A stretch of 64,000 bases of DNA, from NCBI GenBank assembly GCA_963769665.1, contig CAVYMQ010000003.1, positions 806,001-870,000 on the forward strand. Reading direction: 5' to 3'. Every line of letters starts with the position of its first letter. Position 1 is the first letter of the stretch. Made by a program: the position numbers and the translations under genes. The stretch comes from JACCTU01 sp963769665. GTDB taxonomy: Bacteria > Actinomycetota > Thermoleophilia > Gaiellales > Gaiellaceae. Shown here one piece after another: positions 27,424 to 35,006 of the stretch. The notes below the pieces were generated by a model that had not been told where the DNA came from, ran no database searches, and saw only the letters and a program-made list of their open reading frames with translations.

Positions 27424-27902
27424 GCGCCGGGCTTGTAGATCATGTCGAGGAGCAGGAGCAGGACCGCGAGGCTCGAGAGGGCGTTCAGCATCATCCCGTT
27501 CCGGTCCTTGAGCTTTGCGTGGAGCTCGGGGCTCGGCTCTTCGGCTCGACCCTCGGCCGCCAGTCGCTCTGCGAGCTTCTTGGCCTCCATGTAGGGGAGC
27601 CCTCCCCTCCGGCCGGTCTCGGAGGCGACCGCCCAGAGGACGAGCGCGGCGATGATCCAGCCGTCCCAGACTTGGTACTCGTCGCGCTCGATCGCGAGCC
27701 AGATTCCGAAGATGAACGTGCCGAGCGTGCCGACGACCACGAGCACGTTCGCCGGCTGCGCCACCCGGAAGTAGCGCAGGGACTCCGACGGCCGGTCGAC
27801 GTTCCTGGCGACGATCCCGACGATCCAGAAGACGACGAGCGACGCCACGAGGGCGAATGCCGTCAGGACGTGCAGGAAGAGCAGCCAGTCGTAGAGCGAC
27901 AA
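27420..27902 (-). CDS. Membrane protein paralogous in layout to its neighbour
   Basis: The chosen TTG at 27902 gives 160 residues beginning SLYDWLLFLHVLTAFALVAS, with the same His-in-first-helix feature as the downstream protein. There are four helices, with a charged loop AKKLAERLAAEGRAEEPSPE before the last one. Longer in-frame versions add Arg/Cys-rich sequence that overlaps the divergent promoter region. A -10-like TAGGTT lies 10 nt upstream. It is divergent from the histidine kinase gene. Confidence 0.65.
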   Translation of the reverse strand: MSLYDWLLFLHVLTAFALVASLVVFWIVGIVARNVDRPSESLRYFRVAQPANVLVVVGTLGTFIFGIWLAIERDEYQVWDGWIIAALVLWAVASETGRRGGLPYMEAKKLAERLAAEGRAEEPSPELHAKLKDRNGMMLNALSSLAVLLLLLDMIYKPGA

Positions 27903-27948
27903 CGCAGGCGGGAACCTACGACATCCGACGGACGGGCACAATCGGCAC

Positions 27949-29361
27949 GTGGACGAGAGCGCACGCCATCTTGGGCTCCTGACCGAGACGATCGCGGCGG
28001 TCAACTCATCGCTCGATCTCGAGGAGGTGCTCGGGCTGATCGCCAGGCGGGTCGCGGTCGCACTCGAGGCCGACGCGTGCTTCGTCTACCTGTACGACGA
28101 GCGTTCCGGCGAGCTCGTCCTGCGTGCGACCCACGGCTCCCACGTGGAGGAGCTGACGAAGACGCCGCGCATGCGCCCGGGCGAGGGAATCACCGGCACG
28201 GCGGCGTCCGAGCGCGCACCGGTGATGATCGCGTCGCAGGCGCACCTCGACCCGCGCTTCAAGCCGTTCCCGAACCTCCCCGAAGACGAGTACGAGTCGA
28301 TCCTCGCGGTGCCGATCGTCGCGCGGGACGGGCGACTCGAAGGCGCGCTGAACGTCCGGACGATCCGGCCTCGCGAGTTCGGTGAGAGCGAGATCGGTCT
28401 GCTGCTCTCGATCGCCGCGCAGGTCGCACAGTCGATCGAGCACGCGCAGCTCTATGCGCAGGCGCAGCTGCGCGTCCACGAGCTCGAGTCGCTCGCCCGC
28501 ATCTCCGAGGCGGTCTCGGAGTCGCTCTACCTCGAGGAGTCACTGGAGGCGATCGTCAAGACGACGATCGCCGCGGTCGGTGCGACCGGCGCGGCCCTCG
28601 TGCTCGAGGACGGAAAGATCGCGTGGCCCGAGGGTCGCGCCGGTGCATATGCGGTGCGCCTGCCGCTGCGCTGGAAGCGCCGGCAGATCGGCGAGCTCGT
28701 GTGCGACCGCGACGTGCCCTTCACCGATGAGGAGAACGCGCTGCTCGCGTCGATTGCTTCGCACGCCGCTGTCGCGCTCGAGCACGGGCGCGCGGTCATG
28801 CGTGGCGTGCTCGCGCAAGAGATCCACCACCGCGTCAAGAACAACCTGCAGACGGTCGCATCGCTGCTGCGCCTGCAGGCAAGGGCGCCCGACTTGGACC
28901 CGCGCAAGGCGCTCGAGGATTCCGTGAACCGCGTGCTCGCGATCGCTGCGGTGCACGAGGTGCTGATGGAGCGGCGCGAGGAGGAGGTCGAGCTCGCGGA
29001 CCTCGTCGACCGGCTGCGCGCGATGCTGGTCCAGGGGTTGGCCTCGGGGAAGTCCGTCGAGTCCGATCTCGAGCCCGTGCAGCTCGCGGGCGACCGTGCG
29101 ACCGCCCTGGCCCTGGTGTTCAGCGAGCTCTTCCAGAACGCGCTCGAGCACGGCGGCTCGTCGGTGCGCGTCGGGCTCGCGCGCCGCGACGGCGACGTGG
29201 TGCTCTCGATCACAGACGATGGGGCTGGAATCGCCGGCGATCCCGAGACCGGTACGGGGCTGTCGATCGTCAGCGCGCTCGTTCGCGACGAGCTCGGCGG
29301 CTCACTTGCGTTGGACTCGAACGGCGCGGGCCTGCGCGCAGTCGTGACCTTCCCGGCCTAG
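27949..29361 (+). CDS. GAF-domain sensor histidine kinase (HisKA_2, EutW-like)
   Basis: The 470-residue soluble kinase has a full GAF domain (about 10-165), a shorter second GAF-like region (about 175-285), the HisKA_2 phosphoacceptor block EIHHRVKNNLQTVASLLRLQ (about 287-306) and an HATPase domain with FSELFQNALEHGG and ITDDGAGI. HisKA_2 kinases with GAF input are the usual partners of ANTAR response regulators (EutW/EutV). An ANTAR regulator starts 504 bp downstream on the same strand. No membrane helix is present, so it senses a cytoplasmic signal. In this nitrogen gene neighbourhood I infer a nitrogen-status ligand. Confidence 0.9.
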   Translation: MDESARHLGLLTETIAAVNSSLDLEEVLGLIARRVAVALEADACFVYLYDERSGELVLRATHGSHVEELTKTPRMRPGEGITGTAASERAPVMIASQAHLDPRFKPFPNLPEDEYESILAVPIVARDGRLEGALNVRTIRPREFGESEIGLLLSIAAQVAQSIEHAQLYAQAQLRVHELESLARISEAVSESLYLEESLEAIVKTTIAAVGATGAALVLEDGKIAWPEGRAGAYAVRLPLRWKRRQIGELVCDRDVPFTDEENALLASIASHAAVALEHGRAVMRGVLAQEIHHRVKNNLQTVASLLRLQARAPDLDPRKALEDSVNRVLAIAAVHEVLMERREEEVELADLVDRLRAMLVQGLASGKSVESDLEPVQLAGDRATALALVFSELFQNALEHGGSSVRVGLARRDGDVVLSITDDGAGIAGDPETGTGLSIVSALVRDELGGSLALDSNGAGLRAVVTFPA

Positions 29362-29379
29362 CCCTTTCCGGCCGGGTCC

Positions 29380-29470
29380 GGTGCCAGGCACGGGACACGT
29401 CCTGTGGAAAACGAAAGCTCGTGGTTTGCGGGCGTTTCAGCTCCGCCGGACACGGCCGGTGCCTGGCACC
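29380..29470. repeat. REPIN-like inverted repeat pair
   Basis: GGTGCCAGGCAC (29380-29391) recurs inverted as GTGCCTGGCACC (29459-29470), with related GGACACG-type flanks inside both copies. Each half is itself partly palindromic. The roughly 91-bp unit fills the 120-bp gap between the kinase and VOC genes and resembles REP doublets (REPINs) moved by RAYT transposases. No transposase is in the window. Confidence 0.6.
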
Positions 29471-29481
29471 AGGCAGGTCCG

Positions 29482-29841
29482 TCAGGGGCGTGGCTGCCAG
29501 AGCTCGAAGCGGTTGCCTTCGGGGTCGACGGCCCACCCGAAGCGGCCGTTCTCGTCCTCCGAGGTCTTGTCGTCGACGGTAACGCCGGCGGCGCGCAGTT
29601 GCTCGAGCATCGCGTCGAGATTCTCGACCCGGTAGTTCAGCATCCACTGTTGACCCGCTGGCCAGTAGTCGCTCTCGGCGGCGAAGATCGACCAAACCGT
29701 CGCGTCGCCGTCCTTCGCGACGAACGGCTGCCCGCCCCAGTCCTGCACGTCGAAGCCGAGGTGCTCCGCGTACCAGGCTCGCAGAGCGTCGGAGTCGCGC
29801 GCGCGGAAGAACGTCCCCCCGATCCCGACCACGCGCTCCAC
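29482..29841 (-). CDS. VOC/glyoxalase family protein
   Basis: The 119-residue protein is a two-module VOC fold: GIGGTFFRARDSDALRAWYA and LGFDVQ in module one, then MLNYRVENLDAMLEQLRAAG and the terminal FGWAVDPEGNRFELWQP in module two. The final Glu (FELW) is the usual metal ligand, while the first-module His is not obvious. These are often bleomycin-resistance-like or small-molecule-binding proteins. It sits between the kinase and its regulator on the opposite strand. The GTG start has a -10-like TAGGGT 7 nt upstream. Confidence 0.8.
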   Translation of the reverse strand: MERVVGIGGTFFRARDSDALRAWYAEHLGFDVQDWGGQPFVAKDGDATVWSIFAAESDYWPAGQQWMLNYRVENLDAMLEQLRAAGVTVDDKTSEDENGRFGWAVDPEGNRFELWQPRP

Positions 29842-29848
29842 GTCGCCG

Positions 29849-29858
29849 ACCCTACACT
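29849..29858. promoter_or_regulatory. Overlapping divergent -10 elements (VOC gene / ANTAR regulator)
   Basis: The 10-mer ACCCTACACT contains TAGGGT on the minus strand (29854-29849), 7 nt from the VOC GTG, and TACACT on the plus strand (29853-29858), 6 nt from the regulator GTG. Both mRNAs would be leaderless. Confidence 0.45.
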
Positions 29859-29864
29859 CGTCCG

Positions 29865-30434
29865 GTGCGGATCCTCATCGCCGAGGACGAGACGATCATC
29901 CGGCTCGACCTGCGCGACCTGCTCGAGCGGGCCGGCTTCGAGGTCTGCGCCGAGGCGAAGGACGGCGAGCAGGCGGTCGAGCTTGCGCGCTCCGAGCAGC
30001 CCGACCTCGCGATCCTCGACGTGAAGATGCCCAAGCTCGACGGGATCGAGGCCGCGCGCAGAATCCTCGACGAGCGTCCGCTTCCCATCGTGATGCTCAC
30101 TGCGTACGGGCAAGAGGAGCTCGTTGCGCGCGCGGTCGAGGCAGGCGTGTTCGGCTATCTCGTGAAGCCGTTCCGCGAGCAGGACCTGCTGCCCGCGATC
30201 CACACTGCGCGCGCACGCCACGACGAGCTGAGCGCGCTCCGGGAAGAGGCCGAGTCGCTCGGCGAAGCGCTCGCCGCGCGCAAGGCGATCGAGCGCGCGA
30301 AGGGGCTGTTGATGGAGAAGGAGGGGCTGAGTGAGGACGAGGCGTTCGCCCGCCTTCGCAAGGCGAGCCAGGTGTCGGGTCGGCCGCTGAAGGTCGTCGC
30401 CGAGGCGCTGATCGCGACCTTCGCGAAGGGCTAG
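29865..30434 (+). CDS. ANTAR-domain response regulator (transcription antiterminator, EutV/NasR-like)
   Basis: The 189-residue protein has a receiver domain (about 1-120; acidic pocket EDE, phospho-acceptor Asp52 in LAILDVKMPK, Thr in MLTAYG, Lys in YLVKPF), a coiled linker and a C-terminal ANTAR domain (about 130-186: ARKAIERAKGLLMEKEGLSE, then AFARLRKASQ and LKVVAEALI). ANTAR proteins bind dual RNA hairpins and prevent terminator formation when phosphorylated. The likely kinase is the HisKA_2 protein upstream, and the likely RNA target is the glnA leader at 21208-21309. GTG start, no SD; the stop shares CTAG with the convergent gene. Confidence 0.93.
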   Translation: MRILIAEDETIIRLDLRDLLERAGFEVCAEAKDGEQAVELARSEQPDLAILDVKMPKLDGIEAARRILDERPLPIVMLTAYGQEELVARAVEAGVFGYLVKPFREQDLLPAIHTARARHDELSALREEAESLGEALAARKAIERAKGLLMEKEGLSEDEAFARLRKASQVSGRPLKVVAEALIATFAKG

Positions 30435-30775
30435 GTCAGCAGCTCGAGCGCTGTCCCCGCGGCGACGAGCAGCAGGCCGGCCGCGAACAGGACGACGATC
30501 TCGCTGACGAACGGCTTCGACTCGGCGACGGCGACCGCTTCCCCCGGCTCGTCGGGGCTCTTGCCGATTCGCCGCGCGACGTGCTTTCGTGCAGACGTCG
30601 GCGCACTGGAGAAACACGCAAAGCCGATCGTGACCGCGCCGGCGATCGACAGCATGTACGCGATCCACTGCAACACGCTCTCGTCCTGCGCCAGACCCAG
30701 CCCGACCCCGAGGACGAGGGCCGCCGCCACGCCGGAGGCCAGCACGATCCCGAGCGCGCGCGCCGAATCCCTCAT
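30431..30775 (-). CDS. Small membrane protein, three helices
   Basis: From ATG 30775 the product is 114 residues with three predicted membrane helices (about 7-28, 35-57 and 90-111) and a basic loop (SARKHVARRIGKSPDE). No family is recognised. The ATG overlaps the ABC-F stop (ATGA), so it is translated with that gene. The reading frame is open much further upstream, but that sequence is an antisense-like shadow of the ABC-F gene. Confidence 0.65.
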   Translation of the reverse strand: MRDSARALGIVLASGVAAALVLGVGLGLAQDESVLQWIAYMLSIAGAVTIGFACFSSAPTSARKHVARRIGKSPDEPGEAVAVAESKPFVSEIVVLFAAGLLLVAAGTALELLT

Positions 30776-32664
30776 GCCTGCGACCGCTCGAACAAGGCCT
30801 CCCATCGGCTGAGCAGCGCCTGCAGCTCGTCGCGCGCTCGCCGGTGGCGGGCGAGCACGTCGACGTTCGCCCAGTCCTCCGAGAGCTGCTGCTCGAGCTC
30901 CGCGACCGTCGTCTCGAGCGTGGCAATCTCGTCCTCGACCAGGTCGAGCTCGGTCGGGCGAGTCGAGCGCTTGCGTTCGGGCAGGTCGCGCTTGACGTGC
31001 GGCTTCGGCTTCTCGAGCTTCGGCGGAGCCGCCTGCGCCGCTTGCTCGTCGCGGATGCGCACGTAGTCGGCCCAGCCGCCGTCGTAGGAGTTGATGCGGC
31101 CGTGCTCGATCGCGAGCGTTCGCTCGGCGACGGCGTCGAGGAGTGCGCGATCGTGCGACACCAGCAGCACGGTGCCGGGGAACGCCTCGAGCGCTGCCTC
31201 GAGCGCCTCTCGACTCTCCAGGTCGAGGTGGTTCGTCGGCTCGTCGAGCACCAGGAAGTTCGCGCCGGAGGCGACGACGATCGCGAGCGCGAGCCGGCGG
31301 CGTTCGCCCCCGGAGAGCACCTTCACCGGCTTCTCGTGCTCGCCCCAGCCGGAGAACAGGAACTTCCCGAGCAGCGACTGTGCTGCCGGGCGCTGCAGGC
31401 CCGTCATCGTCTGCACGCACTGGAGCACGGAGCCGCGCTCGTCGAGCTCGACCTCCTGCTGCGAGAAGTACGCGGCCTCGACGCCGTGCCCGAGCCGGAT
31501 CCGCCCTGCGCCGGGCTCGCGCTTGCCGAGCAGCGTCTCCAGCAGCGTCGTCTTGCCCGAGCCGTTCGGGCCGATCAGCGCGACGTGTTCGCCGCGCTCG
31601 AGCGCGAACGTCGTGTCGACGAGCAGGTGCTTGGTGCCCGCCGCGAGGTAGAGGTCGTCGACCTCGGCAACGGTGCGTCCACTTCGCGCCGGCTTCAGAA
31701 ACTCGAAGCCGAGCGAGCGCGTCTTGCGCGACAGCAGCGCGACCTCGCCGGTCGCTGTCGAGCGCTCCTGCTTCAGCCGCCCGATCTGCGTCACCTTCGC
31801 CTGCGCCTGCTTCGCCTTGTCCTTCTTGGCGCGGAACCGCTCGACGAACCGTTCGAGGCGCGCGATGTCGACCGCGATGCGATCCGCGGTCTTCTGCGCG
31901 TGTTCCGCGCGCTGCGCCTTCTCGAGCCGCCACGCATGCCAGGGGCCGGCGAAGAAAGTCGCGCGGCCGGCGACGAGTTCCAGCGTCGCGTTCGTGACTG
32001 CCTCGAGGAACCAGCGGTCGTGCGCCACGAGAATCACGCCCGCGTCGAGTGACTGCAGCTCGCGCTCCAGCCACTCGAGGCTCGCGACGTCGAGGTGGTT
32101 CGTCGGCTCGTCGAGCAGGATCAGGTCGGGGTCGCCGCTGAGCGCGCGCGCGAGCGAGGCGCGCGTCAGCTCCCCGCCCGAGAACGTGGTGAGCGGACGG
32201 TCGAGGTCGACCTCCGCGAAGCCCAGCCCGCGCACGACGGCGTTCGTGCGCTCGCGCCACGCGTAGCCCCCGGCGTGCTCGAGTCTCGCCTGCGCCTCGC
32301 CGTAGCGGCGGAGCGTCGCCGCGTCGTGCGCGCCGGCGCCCATCGCCTCCTCGAGCCGCCGCAGCTCCTCCTCCGTCGAGATCAGGTCGCGCGCACCCGA
32401 GAGGACGTACTCGCGGAGCGAGAGCGCGCGGTCGAGCGGCGGCCGCTGGTCGTGCAGCGCGACGCGCGTCCCCTTCTGGAACGCGAGCTCGCCGCCGTGG
32501 AGCTCGGTCTCGCCCGACAGAAGCCGGAGCAGGGTCGTCTTGCCGGCCCCGTTCGGGCCGGCGAGCGCGACGCGGTCGCGGCGCTCGACCTTGAAGGAGA
32601 CGCCGTCGAACAGGACGTCTCCGCCGAGTTCCTTCTTGAGGTTGGATGCGATGACCACTGCCAT
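30772..32664 (-). CDS. ABC-F family ATPase (Uup/EttA-like)
   Basis: The 630-residue soluble protein has two ABC cassettes: Walker A GPNGAGKTTL and GPNGSGKTTL, signatures FSGGELTRASLARAL and LSGGERRRLALAIVV, and Walker B LILLDEPTNHLD and FLVLDEPTNHLD. The P-site-tRNA interaction linker between them is about 80 residues and basic (RFRAKKDKAKQAQAKV). A C-terminal coiled coil (VEDEIATLETTVAELEQQL) makes it Uup-like. ABC-F proteins act on the ribosome, in translation or antibiotic protection, not transport. It is followed by the small membrane gene and preceded by tkt on the same strand. Confidence 0.93.
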   Translation of the reverse strand: MAVVIASNLKKELGGDVLFDGVSFKVERRDRVALAGPNGAGKTTLLRLLSGETELHGGELAFQKGTRVALHDQRPPLDRALSLREYVLSGARDLISTEEELRRLEEAMGAGAHDAATLRRYGEAQARLEHAGGYAWRERTNAVVRGLGFAEVDLDRPLTTFSGGELTRASLARALSGDPDLILLDEPTNHLDVASLEWLERELQSLDAGVILVAHDRWFLEAVTNATLELVAGRATFFAGPWHAWRLEKAQRAEHAQKTADRIAVDIARLERFVERFRAKKDKAKQAQAKVTQIGRLKQERSTATGEVALLSRKTRSLGFEFLKPARSGRTVAEVDDLYLAAGTKHLLVDTTFALERGEHVALIGPNGSGKTTLLETLLGKREPGAGRIRLGHGVEAAYFSQQEVELDERGSVLQCVQTMTGLQRPAAQSLLGKFLFSGWGEHEKPVKVLSGGERRRLALAIVVASGANFLVLDEPTNHLDLESREALEAALEAFPGTVLLVSHDRALLDAVAERTLAIEHGRINSYDGGWADYVRIRDEQAAQAAPPKLEKPKPHVKRDLPERKRSTRPTELDLVEDEIATLETTVAELEQQLSEDWANVDVLARHRRARDELQALLSRWEALFERSQA

Positions 32665-32686
32665 CGCTCTAAATGTAGAGGGGCAG

Positions 32687-34510
32687 CTAGGCGGTGGCGC
32701 GCTCGCGCACGAGCTGCCTGGCCGCCTCGGCGATGTGCTCGGCGTCGATCCCGGCTGCGTTCAGCAGTTGGTCGGGCTTCCCGGAGTGGGGCAGGTCGCG
32801 GACGGCGAGCTTCGTGACGCGCGGCGACTCCTCGAGCCCGGCAAGCGCCGAGAGGACGGCCTCGCCGAGTCCGCCCTCGGGCCAGTGGTCCTCGACGGTG
32901 ACGATCGGCAGCTGGAGCCCGCGCAGGGTCTCGGCGTCGATCGGCTTGACGGAGTAGAGGTCGATCACCCGCGCCGAGATGCCCTCCCCGTCGAGGGTCT
33001 CGGCCGCCTCGAGCGCCTCGTGCAGCGTGATCCCCGCGCCGACGATCGCGACGTCGTCGCCCTCGCGCACCGTCTTGCTACCACCGACGGGGAACTCCTC
33101 GTTGGGGCCGTAGATCACCGGCGTGTCCGCGCGCGTCGTGCGCAGGAACGAGATGCCCTCGAGGTCGCCCATCGCGCGCACGAGCTTCACGGTCTGGTTG
33201 CCGTCGCTCGGGTAGAGCACGGTTGAGCCGTGGATCGCGCGGAACTCCGCGAGGTCCTCGAGCGCCATCTGCGACGGGCCGTCTTCGCCGATCGACACCC
33301 CCGCGTGCGAGCCGCAGAGCTTGATCGTCGCGCGCGAGATCGCTGCCATGCGGACGAAGTCGTATGCGCGCGAAGCGAACGCTGCGAACGTCGACGCGAA
33401 CGGCTTCCAGCCGAGTACCTGCATCCCGACGGCGGCGGCGACCATCTGCTGTTCGGCGATGAACATCTCGAAGAAACGTTCGGGGTGCTCCTTGCCGAAG
33501 ATCTCCGCGTACGTCGAGTTCGAGACCTCGCCGTCGAGCGCGACCACCTTGCCGTCAGCGGCGCCGAGCGCGGCAAGCGCGTCGCCGTACGCGCGCCGGG
33601 TTGCGACCTTCGAGCCGAGCTCGTAGCTCGGCCACTCCGCTGCGCCGACTGGAAACTCATGCGGCGTGCCCGCCTGCGGCTTCTGGACGTCGACGACGAT
33701 GTTGCGGATCCCACCGAGCTCCTCGACTGCCTCTTCGGCGATCGCCTTGCCGTGCCAGCCGTCTTGGTTCTCGACCTTCGAGTACCCCTTGCCCTTGATC
33801 GTCTTGGCGACGATCGCGGTCGGCTTGCCCGTCGTCGACTCGGCCTCCTGGTACGCCGCGTCGATCTGCTCGACGTCGTGGCCGTCGACCTCGATCGCGT
33901 GCCAGCCGCACGCCTCGAGCCGGCGCGAGAAGTACGCGAGGTCCCAGCCGTGCATCGTTTCGCCGCGCTGCCCGAGTCGGTTGACGTCGATGATCGCCGT
34001 CAGGTTGTCGAGTTCGTAAAAGGACGCATGCTCGATGGCCTCCCACATGGATCCCTCGGCCATCTCGCTGTCGCCGCAGATCACCCAGACGCGAAACGGC
34101 AGCTTGTCGAGCTGCTTGCCCGCGAGTGCCATCCCGACGCCGATCGGCAGCCCCTGCCCCAGCGAGCCCGTTGCGACGTCGACCCACGGGAGCACCGGCG
34201 TCGGGTGGCCTTCGAGGCGGGAGCCGAACTGCCGATACGTGCCGAACTCCTCTTCGCTGAGTACGTCTGCAGCGCGGAAGAGCCCGTACACCAGCGGCGA
34301 AGCGTGGCCCTTCGAGAAGATCAGGCGGTCGTTCGCCGGGCTCTTCGGGTTGTCGTAGTCGTAGCGGAAGTGCCCTGCGAGCAGCACGGCCGCCAGGTCG
34401 GCGGCGGACATCGACGACGTGGGATGGCCTGACCCGGCCTTCGCGCTCGCACGGACGGCGTCGACCCGAAGCTGCTGGCCGAGCTCCCGGTAGAGGTCGT
34501 AGTCAGCCAT
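32687..34510 (-). CDS. tkt: Transketolase
   Basis: Thiamine-diphosphate enzyme that transfers two-carbon units in the non-oxidative pentose phosphate pathway. The ATG at 34510 gives 607 residues, with SGHPTSSMSAADLAAVLLAG at the N-terminus, the cofactor motif CGDSEMAEGSMWEAIEHAS followed by IIDVNRLGQRG, and the pyrimidine-domain motif SIGEDGPSQMALEDLA. It is divergent from rpiB, 22 bp apart, with a -10 shared between strands, so the two halves of the pathway are likely co-regulated. Confidence 0.95.
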   Translation of the reverse strand: MADYDLYRELGQQLRVDAVRASAKAGSGHPTSSMSAADLAAVLLAGHFRYDYDNPKSPANDRLIFSKGHASPLVYGLFRAADVLSEEEFGTYRQFGSRLEGHPTPVLPWVDVATGSLGQGLPIGVGMALAGKQLDKLPFRVWVICGDSEMAEGSMWEAIEHASFYELDNLTAIIDVNRLGQRGETMHGWDLAYFSRRLEACGWHAIEVDGHDVEQIDAAYQEAESTTGKPTAIVAKTIKGKGYSKVENQDGWHGKAIAEEAVEELGGIRNIVVDVQKPQAGTPHEFPVGAAEWPSYELGSKVATRRAYGDALAALGAADGKVVALDGEVSNSTYAEIFGKEHPERFFEMFIAEQQMVAAAVGMQVLGWKPFASTFAAFASRAYDFVRMAAISRATIKLCGSHAGVSIGEDGPSQMALEDLAEFRAIHGSTVLYPSDGNQTVKLVRAMGDLEGISFLRTTRADTPVIYGPNEEFPVGGSKTVREGDDVAIVGAGITLHEALEAAETLDGEGISARVIDLYSVKPIDAETLRGLQLPIVTVEDHWPEGGLGEAVLSALAGLEESPRVTKLAVRDLPHSGKPDQLLNAAGIDAEHIAEAARQLVRERATA

Positions 34511-34517
34511 GCCCGTG

Positions 34518-34524
34518 TACCGTA
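34518..34524. promoter_or_regulatory. Shared divergent -10 element between tkt and rpiB
   Basis: TACCGTA reads TACCGT on the plus strand (9 nt before the rpiB ATG) and TACGGT on the minus strand (8 nt before the tkt ATG). Only 22 bp separate the two start codons, so both mRNAs must be leaderless or start upstream within the opposite gene. Confidence 0.5.
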
Positions 34525-34532
34525 ACCGCACC

Positions 34533-35006
34533 ATGCGAGTCGCGGTCGCCTTCGACCACCGGGGGGTCAAATTGCGCGAACGCGTGCTCTCGGTCGTCGG
34601 GGAACTTGGCCATGAGGCGGTGGACCTGGGAACCGACGCCCCCGAGCCGCGGGTCGACTACCCGGACAAGGCGCAGGAGGTCGGCGACGCGATCCGCTCG
34701 GGCGCTGCGGAGCGAGCAGTGTTCGTCTGCGGATCGGGCGTCGGCGCCTCCGTCGCGGCCTGCAAGCTGCCGGGAGTCCGAGCCGCGATCTGCCACGATG
34801 CGTACTCGGCGCATCAGGGCGTCGAGCACGACGACATGAACGTCCTCTGTCTCGGGTCGGAGGTGGTCGGGGCCGAGCTCGCCGCAGACCTCGTCCGGGC
34901 CTTCCTCCAGGCACAGTTCGACGGCGGCGAGCGCTACGTGAAGAGGTTGGAAAAGGTCGCCCGAATGGAAAAGGAGTTGACGCATGGCGAAGTCACGTCT
35001 GCATGA
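34533..35006 (+). CDS. rpiB: Ribose-5-phosphate isomerase B
   Basis: RpiB interconverts ribose 5-phosphate and ribulose 5-phosphate. From ATG 34533 the 157-residue protein has the N-terminal AFDHRGVKLRERV, the active-site Cys in VFVCGSGVGASVAACK and HDAYSAHQGVEHDDMNVLCLG, with the phosphate-binding arginines. The usual AANK after the Cys motif reads AACK here. An earlier in-frame ATG (34509) overlaps the tkt start and is unlikely. It overlaps tal by 23 nt and leads the rpiB-tal-pgi-gnd-zwf-opcA operon. Confidence 0.93.
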   Translation: MRVAVAFDHRGVKLRERVLSVVGELGHEAVDLGTDAPEPRVDYPDKAQEVGDAIRSGAAERAVFVCGSGVGASVAACKLPGVRAAICHDAYSAHQGVEHDDMNVLCLGSEVVGAELAADLVRAFLQAQFDGGERYVKRLEKVARMEKELTHGEVTSA

